Shown: positions 1-11,429 of the stretch, in pieces
How positions within the stretch are numbered: position 1 is the first letter of the stretch
Layout: every line of letters starts with the position of its first letter
Notes under the pieces: generated by a model
What the model was told of the DNA's origin: nothing
Databases searched by the model: none
Seen by the model: only the letters and a program-made list of their open reading frames with translations
Made by a program: the position numbers and the translations under genes
Source of the DNA: Dipteris shenzhenensis
Lineage: Eukaryota > Polypodiophyta > Polypodiopsida > Gleicheniales
Strand: one strand, 5' to 3'
Length of the DNA stretch: 64,000 nt
Assembly: GCA_047967505.1 (NCBI GenBank)
Contig: CM106539.1

Positions 1-2069
1 TATTGCTACAATGGGAGTCCTGTTCATTATGTAAACTGCTATAGCAACTGCTTCAGCCCAATAATAATCTGGTAGATTCTTTTTCATTTAGCATGGCCTG
101 AGATACCTCTCCAATATGCCTGTTTTTCCTTTCTGCAAGTCCATTTTGCTGTGGGGTATGACTGCATGAATATTGCTGCTTTATGCCATGCTCTTGTAGG
201 AACCTTGCAAACTCATTTGAGAGGTACTCTCCCCCTCCATCTGACCTTAGGCATTTTATTTGCAGGCCTGTTTCTTTTTCAACCATAGCTTTAAAAGCTT
301 TGAAGTGCCAAAACACTTCACTTTTCTTTTTCAAAAAATACACCCAAACTTTTCTGTTGAAGTCATCAATAAAAGTGACAAAATAGTGACAGCCTCCAAT
401 AGATGCAGCTTTAGTAGTCCACACATCAGAGTGGATTAATTCCAATGGCTTTTTACTCTCTTGAACATGGCTAGGAAATGGTTTCCTTGCCTGTTTTCCA
501 AATTGATAGGCTTCACAAACCTTATGCATTTCTGCAACCTTGAATTTAGGCAATCTTGCAACGATATTTTGGGCTTGCATTGATTTAAGTCGCTGTATAT
601 TAACATGACCAATGCGTTTATGCCAGATATCAATATCTGCAACTACACCGGTCCCATGTGCAAACATTGCTGCACTCGATTCAGGCATGTCCACATCCAA
701 CGTAAACATCCTATCTTTCTTCTTTCCTTTTGCTATCAAGCGACCGTTATTTTTCATATCCTCAACAAAGCATCCATGAGGATTAAATCTGACTTGCAAG
801 CCCTACTCAACCATTTGACCAACAAAAACTAGGTTCTTGGTGATGTTTGGGACATGAAATACATCAGACAGGTATTTCTTTTTCCCATCCTGGCCCATCC
901 TGCATAGACAAAGGAATTTTACCAATCTGCACAATAGGATGTGCAGTATCATCACCAGTCTCCACAAATCCTGGTTTTTCCATTTTCCTTGCATCTTGCA
1001 TCCACTCTGCATGACCTGTCATGTGGTTTGATGCACTTGAGTCAACATACCACACATCATTTCATTCTTCTGCACTTGTCACAAAATTGGTCATGTGCTA
1101 CACCATAAATAGATGCTCATTTCTGTCATCACCCTGTCTACTGGAAGATGCATAATTGCCTTGCTGCAATTTTCCATTCATAATGTCATTCTACTTTTTG
1201 TAGTAGTCCTTAGCCATATGACCCATTTGACCACAGTAGTAGCATTCAACATTGTTGTTTGGATTTTGGCCTCTCTGCCATCCACCACAGCCTCTTTGGC
1301 TCCCCCTGCCTCTAGAGTTACCACGTCCTCCTCCATAGGACTGGTTTTCTTGAGTTTGTTGCATATTCTGATTTCTACCATGGCCTGCAGATCGGCCTAC
1401 TCTACCTCTACCTCTACCTCTTCCAGCATTTGAGTAGAAGACAATTTCTTTTGAAGTTTCTCTTGAGGAAGATGCACCCCCATTTCTCTGCTCTTCAAAA
1501 ATTAGAAGAGCAAACAACTCTTCAAAATTAGGAAATTTTTCACGGACAGCAATGGATGTCCAGAACTATGCATAATCCTTTCCTAGACCATTCAAGGTCA
1601 CAGAAACTAGATCATCATCTTCCACTGGCGACCCAATGGAAGCAAGTGCATCTGCAATTTTATTCACCTTCATGTGGTAGTCATTGATGCTCATATTTTC
1701 TCTCTGCACATTGTGCAACTCCTGTTTGAGCTGCATTTTCCTGGCTTGCATATTTGTGCTGTACATTTTTGCCAAAGTATCCCATGCCTCCTTTGGCGTA
1801 CTTGCATCCTGAATATGCACAATCATAGAATCCAAAATACTGATAGACAGCCATTACATAACTTTTCTGGCTCTCTCATGCGATCCCTTAAATGCCTGCA
1901 TTTCCTGTTGATTGGGAACATTAGGAAGAATTGGTTCTTCTTCATTTCCTGTAATGAACTCCCAATAGCCTTTTCCCATAAGGAAATTCGTCATTCTAAA
2001 CTTCCATGCCTGGAAGTTGTTCTTGTCAAGCTTTTCAGTGACAATCTATGAAAGAGAATCAGATGCCAT
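1..2069 (-). pseudogene. Copia gag-pol polyprotein, broken (gag to integrase)
   Basis: The start is the ATG at 2067-2069 (protein begins MASDSLS), matching copy B. Reading down the minus strand come the gag helical region, an RG-rich stretch, a CCHC zinc knuckle (around 1200-1240, CYYCGQMGHMAKDY, so the last Cys has become Tyr), the aspartic protease (VDSSASNHMTGH near 1010-1050, with DSGAS changed to DSSAS), a pre-integrase zinc region, and the integrase core up to position 1. There are several stops and frameshifts. One is TAG at 2046-2048, where copy B has CAG. The 7-nt stretch missing from gag of copy B near 46862 is present here, so A keeps the ancestral gag frame at that point. The copy encodes no functional protein. 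Confidence 0.85.
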
Positions 2070-2600
2070 TACAAAACACTGCAAAATATTCTATCACTAC
2101 AAAATAACATAGCTTTTGCCTCACACGGGCAGATCAGCAAAACTGTCGAAAGTGGTATTTGACCACACAGTCACTTCCTAGTGACGATTTTGCATCAACA
2201 AGCAACAAGCATGATTCTACAACTCCCAATATCTTTGCACATAGGCATACGGTGCAATTTCTATGGTAACTTTTCACCAACTAGTAGAGCAGTGGTCGCA
2301 CAACAAAAACAGGGCCTTTTTTTGAGTGCCTGCGAAGAACTTCTGCCTTCAAAACGGGCCCCGAAATGGCCTCGAATCAGAAAAGTAAAGTCACCAAGGG
2401 CTTTGACCTTACCTGTAGCATATACTACCCTCTTGCCACACCACGAAGGGTGTCTCAACCTAAGACAGTGCACTCTTCCACTTCTGGCTGTGCTACCTGT
2501 AGAGATTTGCTCCCAAACTCGAAAAACGAAAGCAACACTAGTCCTCTTACCAAGACACCGCGAACTTGGTTTTCTTTCTTGAGCTCCTTACCATGAACAA

Positions 2601-2613
2601 GGCTCTGATACCA
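2601..2613 (-). promoter_or_regulatory. tRNA primer-binding site of copy A
   Basis: The minus strand reads TGGTATCAGAGCC immediately inside the 5' LTR. This is the usual plant Copia primer-binding site, complementary to the 3' end of initiator methionine tRNA. Confidence 0.85.
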
Positions 2614-2967
2614 AGTGAAGATAGTGGGAGAGAGGGAAGGAGTCTCACTTGTGGCTTTCTCACATAAACAATGGGGAAATACACACATAGGTGGAGGCTG
2701 AAAAATAGTTTTCCTCTTCTTAGTTGTGAAAGCCAAAAGAACTCTAGTACAAAGAAATAGAAGAACCCTATATGTGGGTCTCAAAACCAAACTCAACTAA
2801 CTAAGGTGACATACTAACTGAGTCACAAACTAGAGTAGATAAGGATAGCAGTCATCCAGCTATTATTCGTGGGCGGTGTACCAATCGCATCTGCAGCTAA
2901 CAAGTCGGTGACATAAATGCACAATGGTCACCCTAGCGTATCGTGAGTGGAGCTCGATATCTCAACA
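2614..2967 (-). repeat. 5' LTR of Copia copy A
   Basis: 354 bp, near-identical to the LTRs at 42345-42697 and 47572-47923 and to the plus-strand LTR at 63351-63707. On the plus strand it ends in CTCAACA; on the minus strand it therefore begins TGTTGAG. It lies directly beside the primer-binding site, which fixes its orientation. Confidence 0.88.
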
Positions 2968-3060
2968 AGGAGGAGGAGGAGGGAGGAAGAGGAGAGAGGA
3001 GAAGGAGGAGGAGGAGGAGGGAGGAGGAGGAGGAAGGAGGAGGAGGGAGGAGGAGAGGGA
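2968..3060. repeat. GGA-rich microsatellite
   Basis: A run of AGG/AGGG units directly abutting the LTR edge of copy A. Open frames on both strands here are low-complexity artefacts. Confidence 0.9.
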
Positions 3061-3279
3061 GAGGATGGGTTGCAAGGTTGGAGGAGAGGGAAGGGGGAGT
3101 TGCAAGGTTAGGACATGCTTTTGGACATGGAGTGCAAGGACGCATGGACACTTGAGAAAAATGCTTGGAATACCAAAGTAGACTCAACAGAATGCCCCAA
3201 AGATTGTGGGCTTCATTCCATTATGGGGTATTTATACAAGTTGGAGAGCTTCTCTCTTTGCATGTAGGAATTGTAACAC

Positions 3280-3560
3280 AAAGTTGTATCACATTCTCTT
3301 TCTACATAAGTTCATGTTGGCACAGAGTAGTTGTAACACAAAGTTGTAACACATTCTCTTTCTACATGTAGAAGTCGTATGTAGAAGTTGTAATACAAAG
3401 TTGTATCACAAAGTTGTAATACAAAGTTGTATCACAAAGTTGTAATACAAAGTTGTAACACATTCTCTTTCTACATGTAGAAGTTGTAACACAAAGTTGT
3501 ATCACAAAGTTGAAACACAAAGTTGTATCACATTCTCTTTCTACATAAGTTCATGTTGGC
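3280..3560. repeat. 13-bp minisatellite with interspersed longer units
   Basis: Units such as AAAGTTGTATCAC and AAAGTTGTAATAC alternate in tandem around 3395-3470. They are flanked by a longer unit ending in CATTCTCTTTCTACAT that recurs four times across the block. No coding potential is seen. Confidence 0.8.
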
Positions 3561-4161
3561 ACAGAGTCAACAAGCATATTCTTAATGCACATGCACCATG
3601 GTTTGTGGAGCAATGGGGCCCTCTATCCATTTGGAATACTCAAGGAATGGAGAAATCAGGTGGTATCGTGCAAAGCAATGCACTACATGAAATGTTCGAT
3701 TGGTTTTATAGATGTCTAGAGGCAGGACTCTCAAGTGCGATAAGGTAGAGGTCTCAAGTCTTGTAAAAGTGGTTCAACATGTCAAGAAGAGAAGGAGATG
3801 TGTTGCTTGGAAGTCCTCAGTAGGGAGCCAAGGGGTTGAACTTTGGTTGCAACATAGAGCTAGACATGCAAGGCATTAGGTCCTAAGAGAGCCCCAAATG
3901 TAAAATGTTTGATGAATAAAGTTAACACTATTTTGAGTCAATTATATATTCCAAAAGTCACAAATTTGTTTGGAAATTGCAAAATTGCATGTGCGACATG
4001 GTAGGGTAGAGGGGTGAGTGGGTTGGGAGGGAGGGTGGCGAAGATTAAGTATTACCGAATTGGTGACAAAAGACTTGGGGGGGAGGAGGTGCACTCAAAA
4101 AACCCTAATTTAAAAGAAAAACCCTAAAGTGCTTTAAAAAAGGCTAAAATCCCTCATTTCT
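3561..4161. other. Intergenic stretch upstream of the H3-like gene
   Basis: AT-moderate sequence with short unsupported frames. A purine-rich patch with G runs lies at 4000-4090. No recognisable gene or promoter element could be supported. The start codon of the H3-like gene is at 4162. Confidence 0.5.
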
Positions 4162-5282
4162 ATGGCACGAGTTAAACAAACTGCTAGATCCATAGGACAC
4201 TGTTTAGATGCTACCCGTTGTCCTCCTGACAACACCATGGCCTTCGAACACACTGCAAGCCCCAGTGGCCAAGAGGGCAATGATCACCAAGGATCTAAAG
4301 GCGGTTCTCCTCATCAGGAGTCCAAGCAATGCAAGTCCCCACCATCCGACTCTCATGGGGGATCCTACGGATCTCAGCACCATGAGGAATCCTAGCATAA
4401 TGAAGGATCCAAGCACGATGAGGGGTCCTCTCAGTCCTTCCACACAACTAATCATGGAAGAAGAGAGGTCTCCCGAGAGGGGCAAAATAGTCCACTCAAT
4501 CCTGATCAACTACCCCTCCCTCCTCTGTGGGGTCTTGGCATGGAGCATCTAAACCAACCACGGGAGCAAGAAAGGCAAAGAGAGGAGATGGAGAGATTAC
4601 ATGGGCCACAACAAGAGGAAGTACTTGGCAGGCTCGCAGATATAATGAACCTTGGCCCCAATCCTCCAACCAAGCAGACCACACGACAGAGGACCATCAA
4701 CCCTCTGTGCCTCAAGATGATCAGATATGAGGAGCCTCTAGTACGAGCTGAGCAAGAGCCTTAGCTTGCTGTCTCATAGCCTCGTGAAAAGGAAAAGAGA
4801 CCAAGGATAAAGTAGACCCTTAGGCATGAGAGGCCACCTCGAGAATGACCCACCAGCAGACACAAGAAGAGGAGTCTGAAGAGGTGGTTGCAAGGGAGGA
4901 GAGGCAAAAGAAGTTCAAAGTGGACAAGCGGCCATGGAGCCATGCCCAAAGCCCAGTGTAGGGTCCCCCAAAGATTAAGAGGCACAAAAAATCAAGAGTG
5001 AAGGCACTTCAGGAGATCCGCAAGTTCCAAACCACTGTGGACAATCTCATTCCCCATGCACCCTTCCAGTGTGTTGTACATGAAATAGCATAGCATTACA
5101 AGAGTGATGTGCATTTCACTTTAGGCGCTATGGGAGCAATTCAGGAGGAAACAGAGCAGATGATAGTAGGTCTTTTCGAAGACACGAACTTATGTGCTAT
5201 CCATGCCAAAAGAGTAACAGTGATGGACAAGGACCTTCCACTCACTAAGCGCATCCGCTTCGATCCCTCCCTTAGGCCCTAG
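4162..5282 (+). pseudogene. Histone H3-like protein with a very long N-terminal tail, broken copy
   Basis: The protein starts MARVKQTAR, close to the H3 N-terminus MARTKQTARK, but the lysine at position 9 is missing. The same frame runs to 4764 with a single TAG (4393-4395). It gives a tail of about 200 residues rich in Ser, Gly, His, Gln and Glu, including a charged stretch around 4555-4620. After further stops and a frame change (roughly 4765-4880), a basic stretch leads into a recognisable H3 histone fold from about 4971 to 5279. It contains ALQEIRKFQ (alpha-N helix), LIPHAPFQ, EIA-stop-HYKSD (loop 1 of ordinary H3 length) and [17 protein letters not shown], identical to canonical H3. It ends [11 protein letters not shown]-stop at 5280-5282. 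Loop 1 has no insertion, unlike plant centromeric H3, although LIPHAPF is centromeric-H3-like. TAG at 5091-5093 sits where H3 has Gln. The fold call is strong; whether this is a variant, a captured gene or a mobile-element gene is unknown. Confidence 0.8.
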
Positions 5283-6896
5283 ATGTTGTTTAGGTTCATT
5301 TGGTGTAACCTGAATCATTTTGTAAATATCTGCCCTTTGAGGCCAATGAATAAAAGATATTTTTATGTTTTATTACTATTCCCATGTTATTATACATGTT
5401 ACGTGATGCTTTCCATCAGTTTATGCAAGTTTAGTGTGAATTTGAGTGGTCAAATGATGTTTTTTCACCGCGTGGCAGAAGGCCAATGTGTTCGGCATCG
5501 CGTGGGGAGCCCAAAAAAGGCAAAACCCGCTATGGCATGTATCGGGCCTATTTGACCAAGGCAGAAGGCAAATGTGTTCGGCATCACGTGGGGAGCCCAA
5601 AAAACGCAAAACTCGCTATGGCACGTATGGGGCCTATTTGACTTGGTCAAATAGGCCCCATATGCACCACCAAGTTAAACAAGACCCATACATGCCATAG
5701 CGGGTTTTGCCTATTTTGGGCTCCCCGCGCCATGCCGAACACATTTGCCTTCTGGCGCACAGTGAGATTCTTACTGGATTGCTCAGAAATGACCATTATA
5801 GTGCAATTTATCTGATCACATGCTTTTGAACAGAATAGTGAATGAAAATATTAATGCCAACAACAATTAAAGTTACAAAATACAATGACAGTATAAAATA
5901 AAATTTGTAAAAGAACACAAAATGGGGCGCTATATAAAAAATATAGTTGTATTCATATAAAATAAAATTTCTATACAATAAGGCTTCAGAGCCTTTCTCT
6001 CTTCTCTAAAACACTAAGAACATTGGGCTTTGAATTCCCAAATACAATACTAGCTCTAAACCTATTCGATAGAGAGTCATTGCTATTGTCATTGCTGGCT
6101 AGGGACATGGCTGTTGCAGTGAATGCCATACCTTGAAAATTGGTTCCAAAGGCATTGAGGGCAGCCATGCAGTTCACCAAAATGACCTTGTCAGCATCAC
6201 GATTGATTTTAGCATGACCAATCACTCTTGACAAGGCCTTGCACTTTAGGAGGTCATTAGTGCCATATGGAGAAACTTTTTTGTGGATAACCACAAAGCG
6301 CCCTTTTGCTTGGCCAAGGTAATGTGCCAGTGAGTGATCTTGGCCGAAGCTACTGCGAACAAGGCATTGTTGAGATGAGAATACGTCGACCTCAAATGCC
6401 TCCTACAACAGTGCAACATTACATTAGAATTCCATTAAAGCAAAAGTATACCAAGCGAGAAGAAATTCAAAGCTCATAGTTTCTTACCACTATGGAGTCA
6501 TCATGCTCAATCCCTTCCTCTTTGTCAATGAGGATGGATCCAGAGGCCTCCTGCTATTCGGAGTGAGATGTGGAGGCTTCTTCTAGAACATTAGATAGGT
6601 CAGAGTAGATTGATGTCTCTACATGTTTAATTTGGGCTAGTGTTAAAGCAAGAACCTCTTTTATTGAATCATCTGCTCCCAAAAACCTAGGTTCTTGCGT
6701 AGTCATGTCCACCTCATATCCACATAGAATACCAAGAGCTTCATCCTCCCGGAGACCAAACATAACCTCTATGTCACGGAGAAAGAGGTATTGTTCTCCA
6801 TTGACAAGAAGGGGAGCAAGAAACCATATCATTGTTGTGGGGTCAGCAAAGGTGGTGCCCAAGGTGGATGGAATTTGAGAAGTAGAATGGGGTTCA
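5125..6896 (+). repeat. Left arm of a large imperfect inverted repeat
   Basis: Pairs with 9782-11425 in opposite orientation. Outer edge: GCGCTATGGGAGCAATTCAG here and its complement ending at 11425. Inner edge: sequence next to GGGGTTCA. The arm carries the H3 C-terminal half, a foldback element and the 3' half of the unrecognised minus-strand gene, including its intron. Intron conservation shows DNA-level duplication. The copies have diverged visibly. Confidence 0.85.
5470..5756. repeat. Foldback (palindromic) element, left copy
   Basis: The half beginning GCAGAAGGCAAATGTGTTCG (from about 5559) and running to the centre near 5640 (TTGACTTGGTCAA) returns as its complement ending near 5755 (CGAACACATTTGCCTTCT). 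A direct partial copy of the left half precedes it at 5475-5557. It lies between two convergent genes. A similar structure lies at 10880-11080 in the other arm. Confidence 0.8.
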
Positions 6897-7477
6897 AGAG
6901 GTCGCTGGAGCCCTTCTAGTGTCAATGCAGCTTCCCGCTCCTCAGCTTCTTCATCTATGGGCTCTTCATTATAGATGTTAGGCTCATCTACAGAAATAAG
7001 AGGATCGGAAAGGGCAAGGGCAGGGTCAGGGTTAGGGCTTGAGGTCGAGGCCTCCTCTTCCATTTGTCCCTCTTGGAGAAAGAAAATAAAGGTCATTTCC
7101 TAGGATAGGAACCTATTTCCTGTATTTCCAATGATTCCACATGCTAGGAGGTCATCAGTGTCCACCTCCCTAAACCCTAGGGATGTGAGCTGGGCTCGAA
7201 AGCGATCTAAATGCTTCACGAACTTGGGTTCTTAATTGAACAAGTACTTAAAATAATCAATTGGGACCCATCTTTTTGTAGACTCATCAAGTTGATATGC
7301 AAAACTCACGATGTAGTCTTGCATGTACTTGATGAGATCTTCAAAATCAACTCGGGCTCCCAAGTAGGTGCCTAGGACATCTATGCTCTTATCAAAGACT
7401 GGAAATAACTCCTCCTCTCTATCAACTAATGGAGTACGGGAGATGAAATCGTGGAAGGCAGACCTAGCAGAATCCAT
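5986..7477 (-). pseudogene. Unrecognised intron-containing gene, nearly intact
   Basis: Start ATG at 7475-7477 (MDSARSAFHDFISRTP). The N-terminal part (7477-7140) has one TAA at 7232-7234, after which the frame continues. An acidic, Glu/Pro-rich linker (7096-6900) is followed by a conserved-looking block with GEQYLFLRDIEVMFGLREDE. A GT-AG intron of 85 bp (6403-6487) separates it from the last exon, which contains HKKVSPYGTNDLLKCKALSR and ends at 5986. The gene converges on the H3-like gene. Its 3' half recurs at 9860-10640 in the other inverted-repeat arm with the same intron, so it was duplicated as DNA. I recognise no domain. The ~160-residue N-terminal block could be a TE-encoded structural or DNA-binding domain, but nothing shows this. 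Confidence 0.5.
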
Positions 7478-7689
7478 GGTAGTTTGGTAGCTAGGAGAAC
7501 TATGGCTATGATAGTGAAACTTTGAAACTAAAGTAACTTTATAGCCTATATATACCCAAATGTTCTAAATATAAAAAATAAAAAGAATTTTAAAATTTTT
7601 GGGAAAAACTTGACATTGACATGAAACAAAACCATTCAAAACATCAAAATAAATTGGACCACTATTCATTGGAAAATGTCAAAATCCAC

Positions 7690-8980
7690 AATCGTTCCAC
7701 CCCACATTTTCTAGACAATCTTCAATATTGCAGGAGGGATAAAAGTGGCACTATGCACAAGCTTCTCTGCACACTTTCCTACCTTTTCACCATTTAAGGT
7801 AAAGTGAAAGGACTCAGACATGCTATCCTCCATGACCAATAGGTGTTCCCGCATGTCCTTGAGAGTCCACTGTGACGTGACAGTCACATTCTTAACATCT
7901 CCTAAAGGAGAACCAATACATAAACGTACCCCTGATTATCATCATCATTAGAGTCAAGGGGGAGCCAATTGTCACCTATTTTCTTCCAATGCCTATATTG
8001 GAAAGCAAAATATAACATTTGGTGGGAGATGTGGTACTTGACAACCACATTGTCCTTACATACATGGCATTGAAACAGATCACCCTTTTGTTCACCTGAC
8101 CTGCTTCCCCAATTCACCCCAAGCAATTCCTCAAGGGCATTCTCATGTAGGAACTTGCATGACCACATGGTTTTTGTTATGTGCATCTAGATATTATGAA
8201 AACAAGAAGCAAAAATGTGCAGAGGCATAAACCAAGACAACCTTACCCATTTAGAGCCAAATGTAAACTTCATGGCCATGTCCACATCCTTTGCAATCTT
8301 TTCCTTGTATGATTGCATTGTTCTTGTGTCCACCATGCTGCAAGCCATGTCTTCAAGTTGTGGTCTTGCAATGCATTGAAGATGGCCATAGCCTGATGCC
8401 ATCCTTGGAGTTATGTACTTGGCATTATACCAATAGATATTTCTCTGTTTCAAAGGAGAGGACTTCTATCCAGCATGCATTTGCGTTCCTAAATCCTCAT
8501 GAATGGCAGTAAACTTACCTAAGAAGCACTCGACTGGTTCCCACTCCTCAAAGTCTAAAGGAAATACATCTGCTATGCTCAAGTGCTATTTCAAAATACA
8601 ATTTCAAACTGACTCATTACACTAGTTCTATTTCAAAATAAAATTTCAAGCTGACTCATTACACTTCAAAATCTTACACAAAATATAGACTTACAATGCG
8701 ATGGTATTGTCGATTGATTGCTTGATAGAGGAAGGCGCATGTCCTTCCCCATGTAGATGTGTTGCACCTTTGCAAGCAATCCTTTCTTCCCAAACTTCAT
8801 TATGTGGGCCTTCCATTCATGCAAAAGATCACCTCTTTTGCTCTTGGGAAGCTTATGTGGACCCTTGGCAGATCCTCTCATGACTATCCAATCATTCAAG
8901 CTGTAGCTGCAAGGCACCCATTCACCCAGTGTATTTTTGCTCCTGTGGAACACAGAGTACATGTATGGTCTCCTCACCAT
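7690..8980 (-). pseudogene. Unrecognised multi-exon gene between the inverted-repeat arms
   Basis: Several open blocks with plausible splice sites lie in order on the minus strand. First is 8980-8695 (MVRRPYMYSVFHRSKN..., basic, donor GTAAGT), then 8572-8519 (DVFPLDFEEWEPVECFLG, donor GTAAGT). Next is about 8450-8247 (NIYWYNAKYITPRM..., donor GTAAGG after GSKW), then 8186-7925 (MHITKTMWSCKFLHEN..., with a CHVC pair), and last about 7900-7700 (VTVTSQWTLKDMREHLL..., ending ILKIV-stop). The first two junctions and the third are phase-compatible. The join into the third block and the apparent 29-nt gap before the last block are not, so either an exon is missed or the copy is damaged. No family is recognised; the CHVC motif hints at a small metal-binding site only. 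Confidence 0.35.
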
Positions 8981-9099
8981 GCTTGTACAGAGGTCACAGT
9001 AGCAATAGTGGACTAGAAAGTGCTGCTTGGAGGGAGAGAGTAGCTCCGATAGAGGGAGAGAGAGGGAGAAGGTATAAAGGGTGCAACTGAAGCTTGAGA

Positions 9100-9330
9100 G
9101 AAGCTCCAAGAGGTGCTGTAGCTAGGAATGGAGGGAGAAATAGTAGAGGGGGATGAGCAGCTGCTCCAGGAGGTGTTGTAGCTAGGAATGGAGGGAGAAA
9201 GAGTAGAGGGGAATGAGCAGCCACTACAAGAGGTACTATAGCTAGGAATGGAGGAAGAAAGAGCAGAGGGGGATGAGCAATTGCTACTGTAGGAGGTGCT
9301 ATAGCTAGGAGTGGAGAGAGAATGAGCAGT
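9100..9330. repeat. 60-bp minisatellite, about four units
   Basis: The landmark GCTAGGAATGG recurs at 9121, 9181 and 9241 (exactly 60 bp apart) and, with a 3-bp gain, at 9304. Because 60 is a multiple of three, the minus strand shows a misleading Ser/Pro-rich open frame of 132 codons; the repeat explains it. Confidence 0.85.
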
Positions 9331-9859
9331 TGCTACAGGAGGTGCTGGAGAGGGAGAAACAGAGTGGACTAGAGCAGGAGGGGGTAGAGAAGATGCCAAA
9401 TGCATTCCCACATTTGAAAAATGGAGAAGAATCGAGCTAGACTAGAGAAGAGGAGGGGGTAGGCCTGAAACAAGTTGAGAGGGGGAAATTTTCACCTAGA
9501 AGGGCCCACCGCCTCTTGAATGACTTGTAGGTTTGTTTGGGGGAGGTGCATATGGGAGAAGGGTCAGGCATGGGTTGAGGTGGGGGGATGGTTTGAGTGG
9601 TCCCTGGTGTAAGAGGAGTAGCCAATAGGGGTTGTTTGTAGGTCTACCCACCCTCCACCTCAACATGGCATTGCCCCACAAAAAGGAGCACTCCCATTGG
9701 TACACCTCAAATACCTCATTAATCCCTTGAAATTAGGAAACACTAATTGGGGGCCCTTTGGAGACCCTAATTCTCCCCTAATGAACCCCATTCTACTTGT
9801 TAAATTCCATCCACCTCGGGCACCACCTCTGTAAGCAATGCAACAATGATATGGTTTCT

Positions 9860-10640
9860 TGCTCCCCTTCTTGTTGATGGAGAACAATACCTCTTTCTCC
9901 ATGACATCGAGGTTATGCTTGGTCTCCGGGAGGATGAAGCTTGTGTGGATACAAGGTGGACATGACTATGCAAGAACCTGGGTTCTTGGGAGGAGATGAT
10001 TCATGGCCAAAATCAAAGATGTAGAGACATCAATCTACTCTGACCTACCTGATGTTCCAGAAGAAGCCTCCACATCTCACTTCGAAAAGCAGGAGGCCTC
10101 TAGATCCATCCTCATTGACAAAGAGGAAGGGATTGGGCATGATGACTCCATAGTGGTAAGAAACTATGAGCTTTGAATTTCTTCTCTCTTGGTATAATTT
10201 TGCTTTAACAGAATTCTAATGTAATGTTGCACTGTTGCAGGAGGCATTCGAGGTCGACCTATTCTCAATGCCTTGTTCGTAGTAGCTTCGCCGAGATCAC
10301 TCACTCGCACATTACCTTGGCCAAGCAAAAGGGCGCTTTGTGATTATCCACAAAAAGTTTTCTCCACATGGCACTGATGACCTCCTAAAGTGCAAGGCCT
10401 TGTCATGAGTGATTGGTCATGCTGACATCAATCGCAATGCTGACAAGGTCATTTTGGTGAACCGCATGGCTTCCCTCAATGTTTTTGGAACCAATTTTCA
10501 AGGTATGGCATTGACAAATGGTAGCAGTCATGTCCCTGGCCAACAACGACAATAGCGTTGACTCTCTATTGCAACTAGGTTTAGAGCTAGGAGTGTATTT
10601 GGGAATTCAAAGCCCGATGTTAGAGAAGAGAGAAAGGCTC
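9860..10640 (+). pseudogene. Right-arm partial copy of the unrecognised gene
   Basis: Plus-strand counterpart of 5986-6840. It retains the block around the EQYLFL motif, the intron (GTAAGAAACT ... TTGCAG, about 10157-10241) and the last exon with HKKFSPHGTDDLLKCKAL. Stops and indels break it more than the left copy. It lacks the 5' half of the gene, because the inverted-repeat arm ends at 9782. Confidence 0.6.
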
Positions 10641-10877
10641 TAAAGCCTTATTGTATAGAACTTTTATTTTATATGAATATAGATATACTTTTTATTCAGT
10701 GTCCCATTTTACGTTCTTTTACAAAATGTATTTTATACTGTCATTGTATTTTGTAACTTTAATTGTTGTTGGCATTAATATTTTCATTCACTATTCTATT
10801 CAAAAGCATGCTATCAAATAAATTTTTATGCTATAATGGTCATTTCTGAGTAATCCGGTAAGAATCTCACCTTGGTG

Positions 10878-11085
10878 CAGAAGGCAAATGTGTTCAGCAT
10901 CGTGCGGGGAGCTCAGAAATGTCAAAACCTGCTATGGCACATATGAGCTTGTTTGACTTGGTCAAACAAGCACCATACGCACCATAGCGGGTTTGTCAAA
11001 CAAGCTGCATATGCACCATAGTAGGTTTTGACATTTCTGCAGTCCTTGCAGGATGCCAAACACATTTGCCCTCTCCACCATGGCA
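10878..11085. repeat. Foldback (palindromic) element, right copy
   Basis: Counterpart of the foldback at 5470-5756, with the same outer sequence (GCAGAAGGCAAATGTGTTC ... AACACATTTGCC) and centre TTGACTTGGTCAAAC. An extra internal copy of the right half makes it asymmetric. It lies between the 3' ends of the right-arm H3 fragment and the right-arm copy of the unrecognised gene. Confidence 0.75.
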
Positions 11086-11264
11086 AAAAAACATCATTTG
11101 ATCACTCAAATTCACACTGAACTTGCATAAACTGATGGAAAGCATCACGTAACATGTATAATAACATGGGAATAGTAACAGAACATAAACATATCTTTTA
11201 TTCATTAGCCTCAAAGGGAGGAGATTTACAAAATGATTTAGATTACACCAAATGAATCTAAACA

Positions 11265-11425
11265 ACATCTAGGCCTAAGGGAGGGATCGGTGTGGATGCA
11301 CTTGGCAAGTGCAAGGTCCTTGTCCATCACTGTTACTCTTTTGGCATGGATAGCACATAAGTTCGCGTCTTCAAAAAGACCTACTGTCATTTGCTTCATT
11401 GCCTCCTGAATTGCTCCCATAGCGC
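11265..11425 (-). pseudogene. Histone H3-like C-terminal fragment, right-arm copy
   Basis: The minus strand encodes [19 protein letters not shown] followed by [20 protein letters not shown] and a stop after DPSLRPR. It is the same H3 alpha-2 to alpha-3 region as at 5128-5279, without the N-terminal tail or alpha-1. Its upstream edge coincides with the edge of the inverted repeat and runs into transposase-like sequence, so it cannot be an independent gene. Confidence 0.75.
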
Positions 11426-11429
11426 ATGA

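Larger units (their letters stand above)
1..2967 (-). mobile_element. Ty1/Copia LTR retrotransposon copy A, cut by the left window edge
   Basis: On the minus strand this reads 5' LTR (2614-2967), primer-binding site (2601-2613), gag, protease and the start of integrase, and then leaves the window. It is the same family as the full-length copy at 42345-47923, to which it aligns almost throughout. The 3' half and the other LTR lie outside, so no target duplication can be checked. The right end abuts a GA-rich simple repeat. The LTR edge next to the primer-binding site reads AGTGAAG where copy B has TGTGAAG, so the terminal TG...CA signature has been mutated. Family membership is clear; activity is excluded by the broken frames. 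Confidence 0.9.
9782..11425 (-). repeat. Right arm of the large imperfect inverted repeat
   Basis: Reverse-complement partner of 5125-6896. It is slightly shorter through small deletions. The two arms are separated by about 2.9 kb of other sequence (6897-9781). Confidence 0.85.
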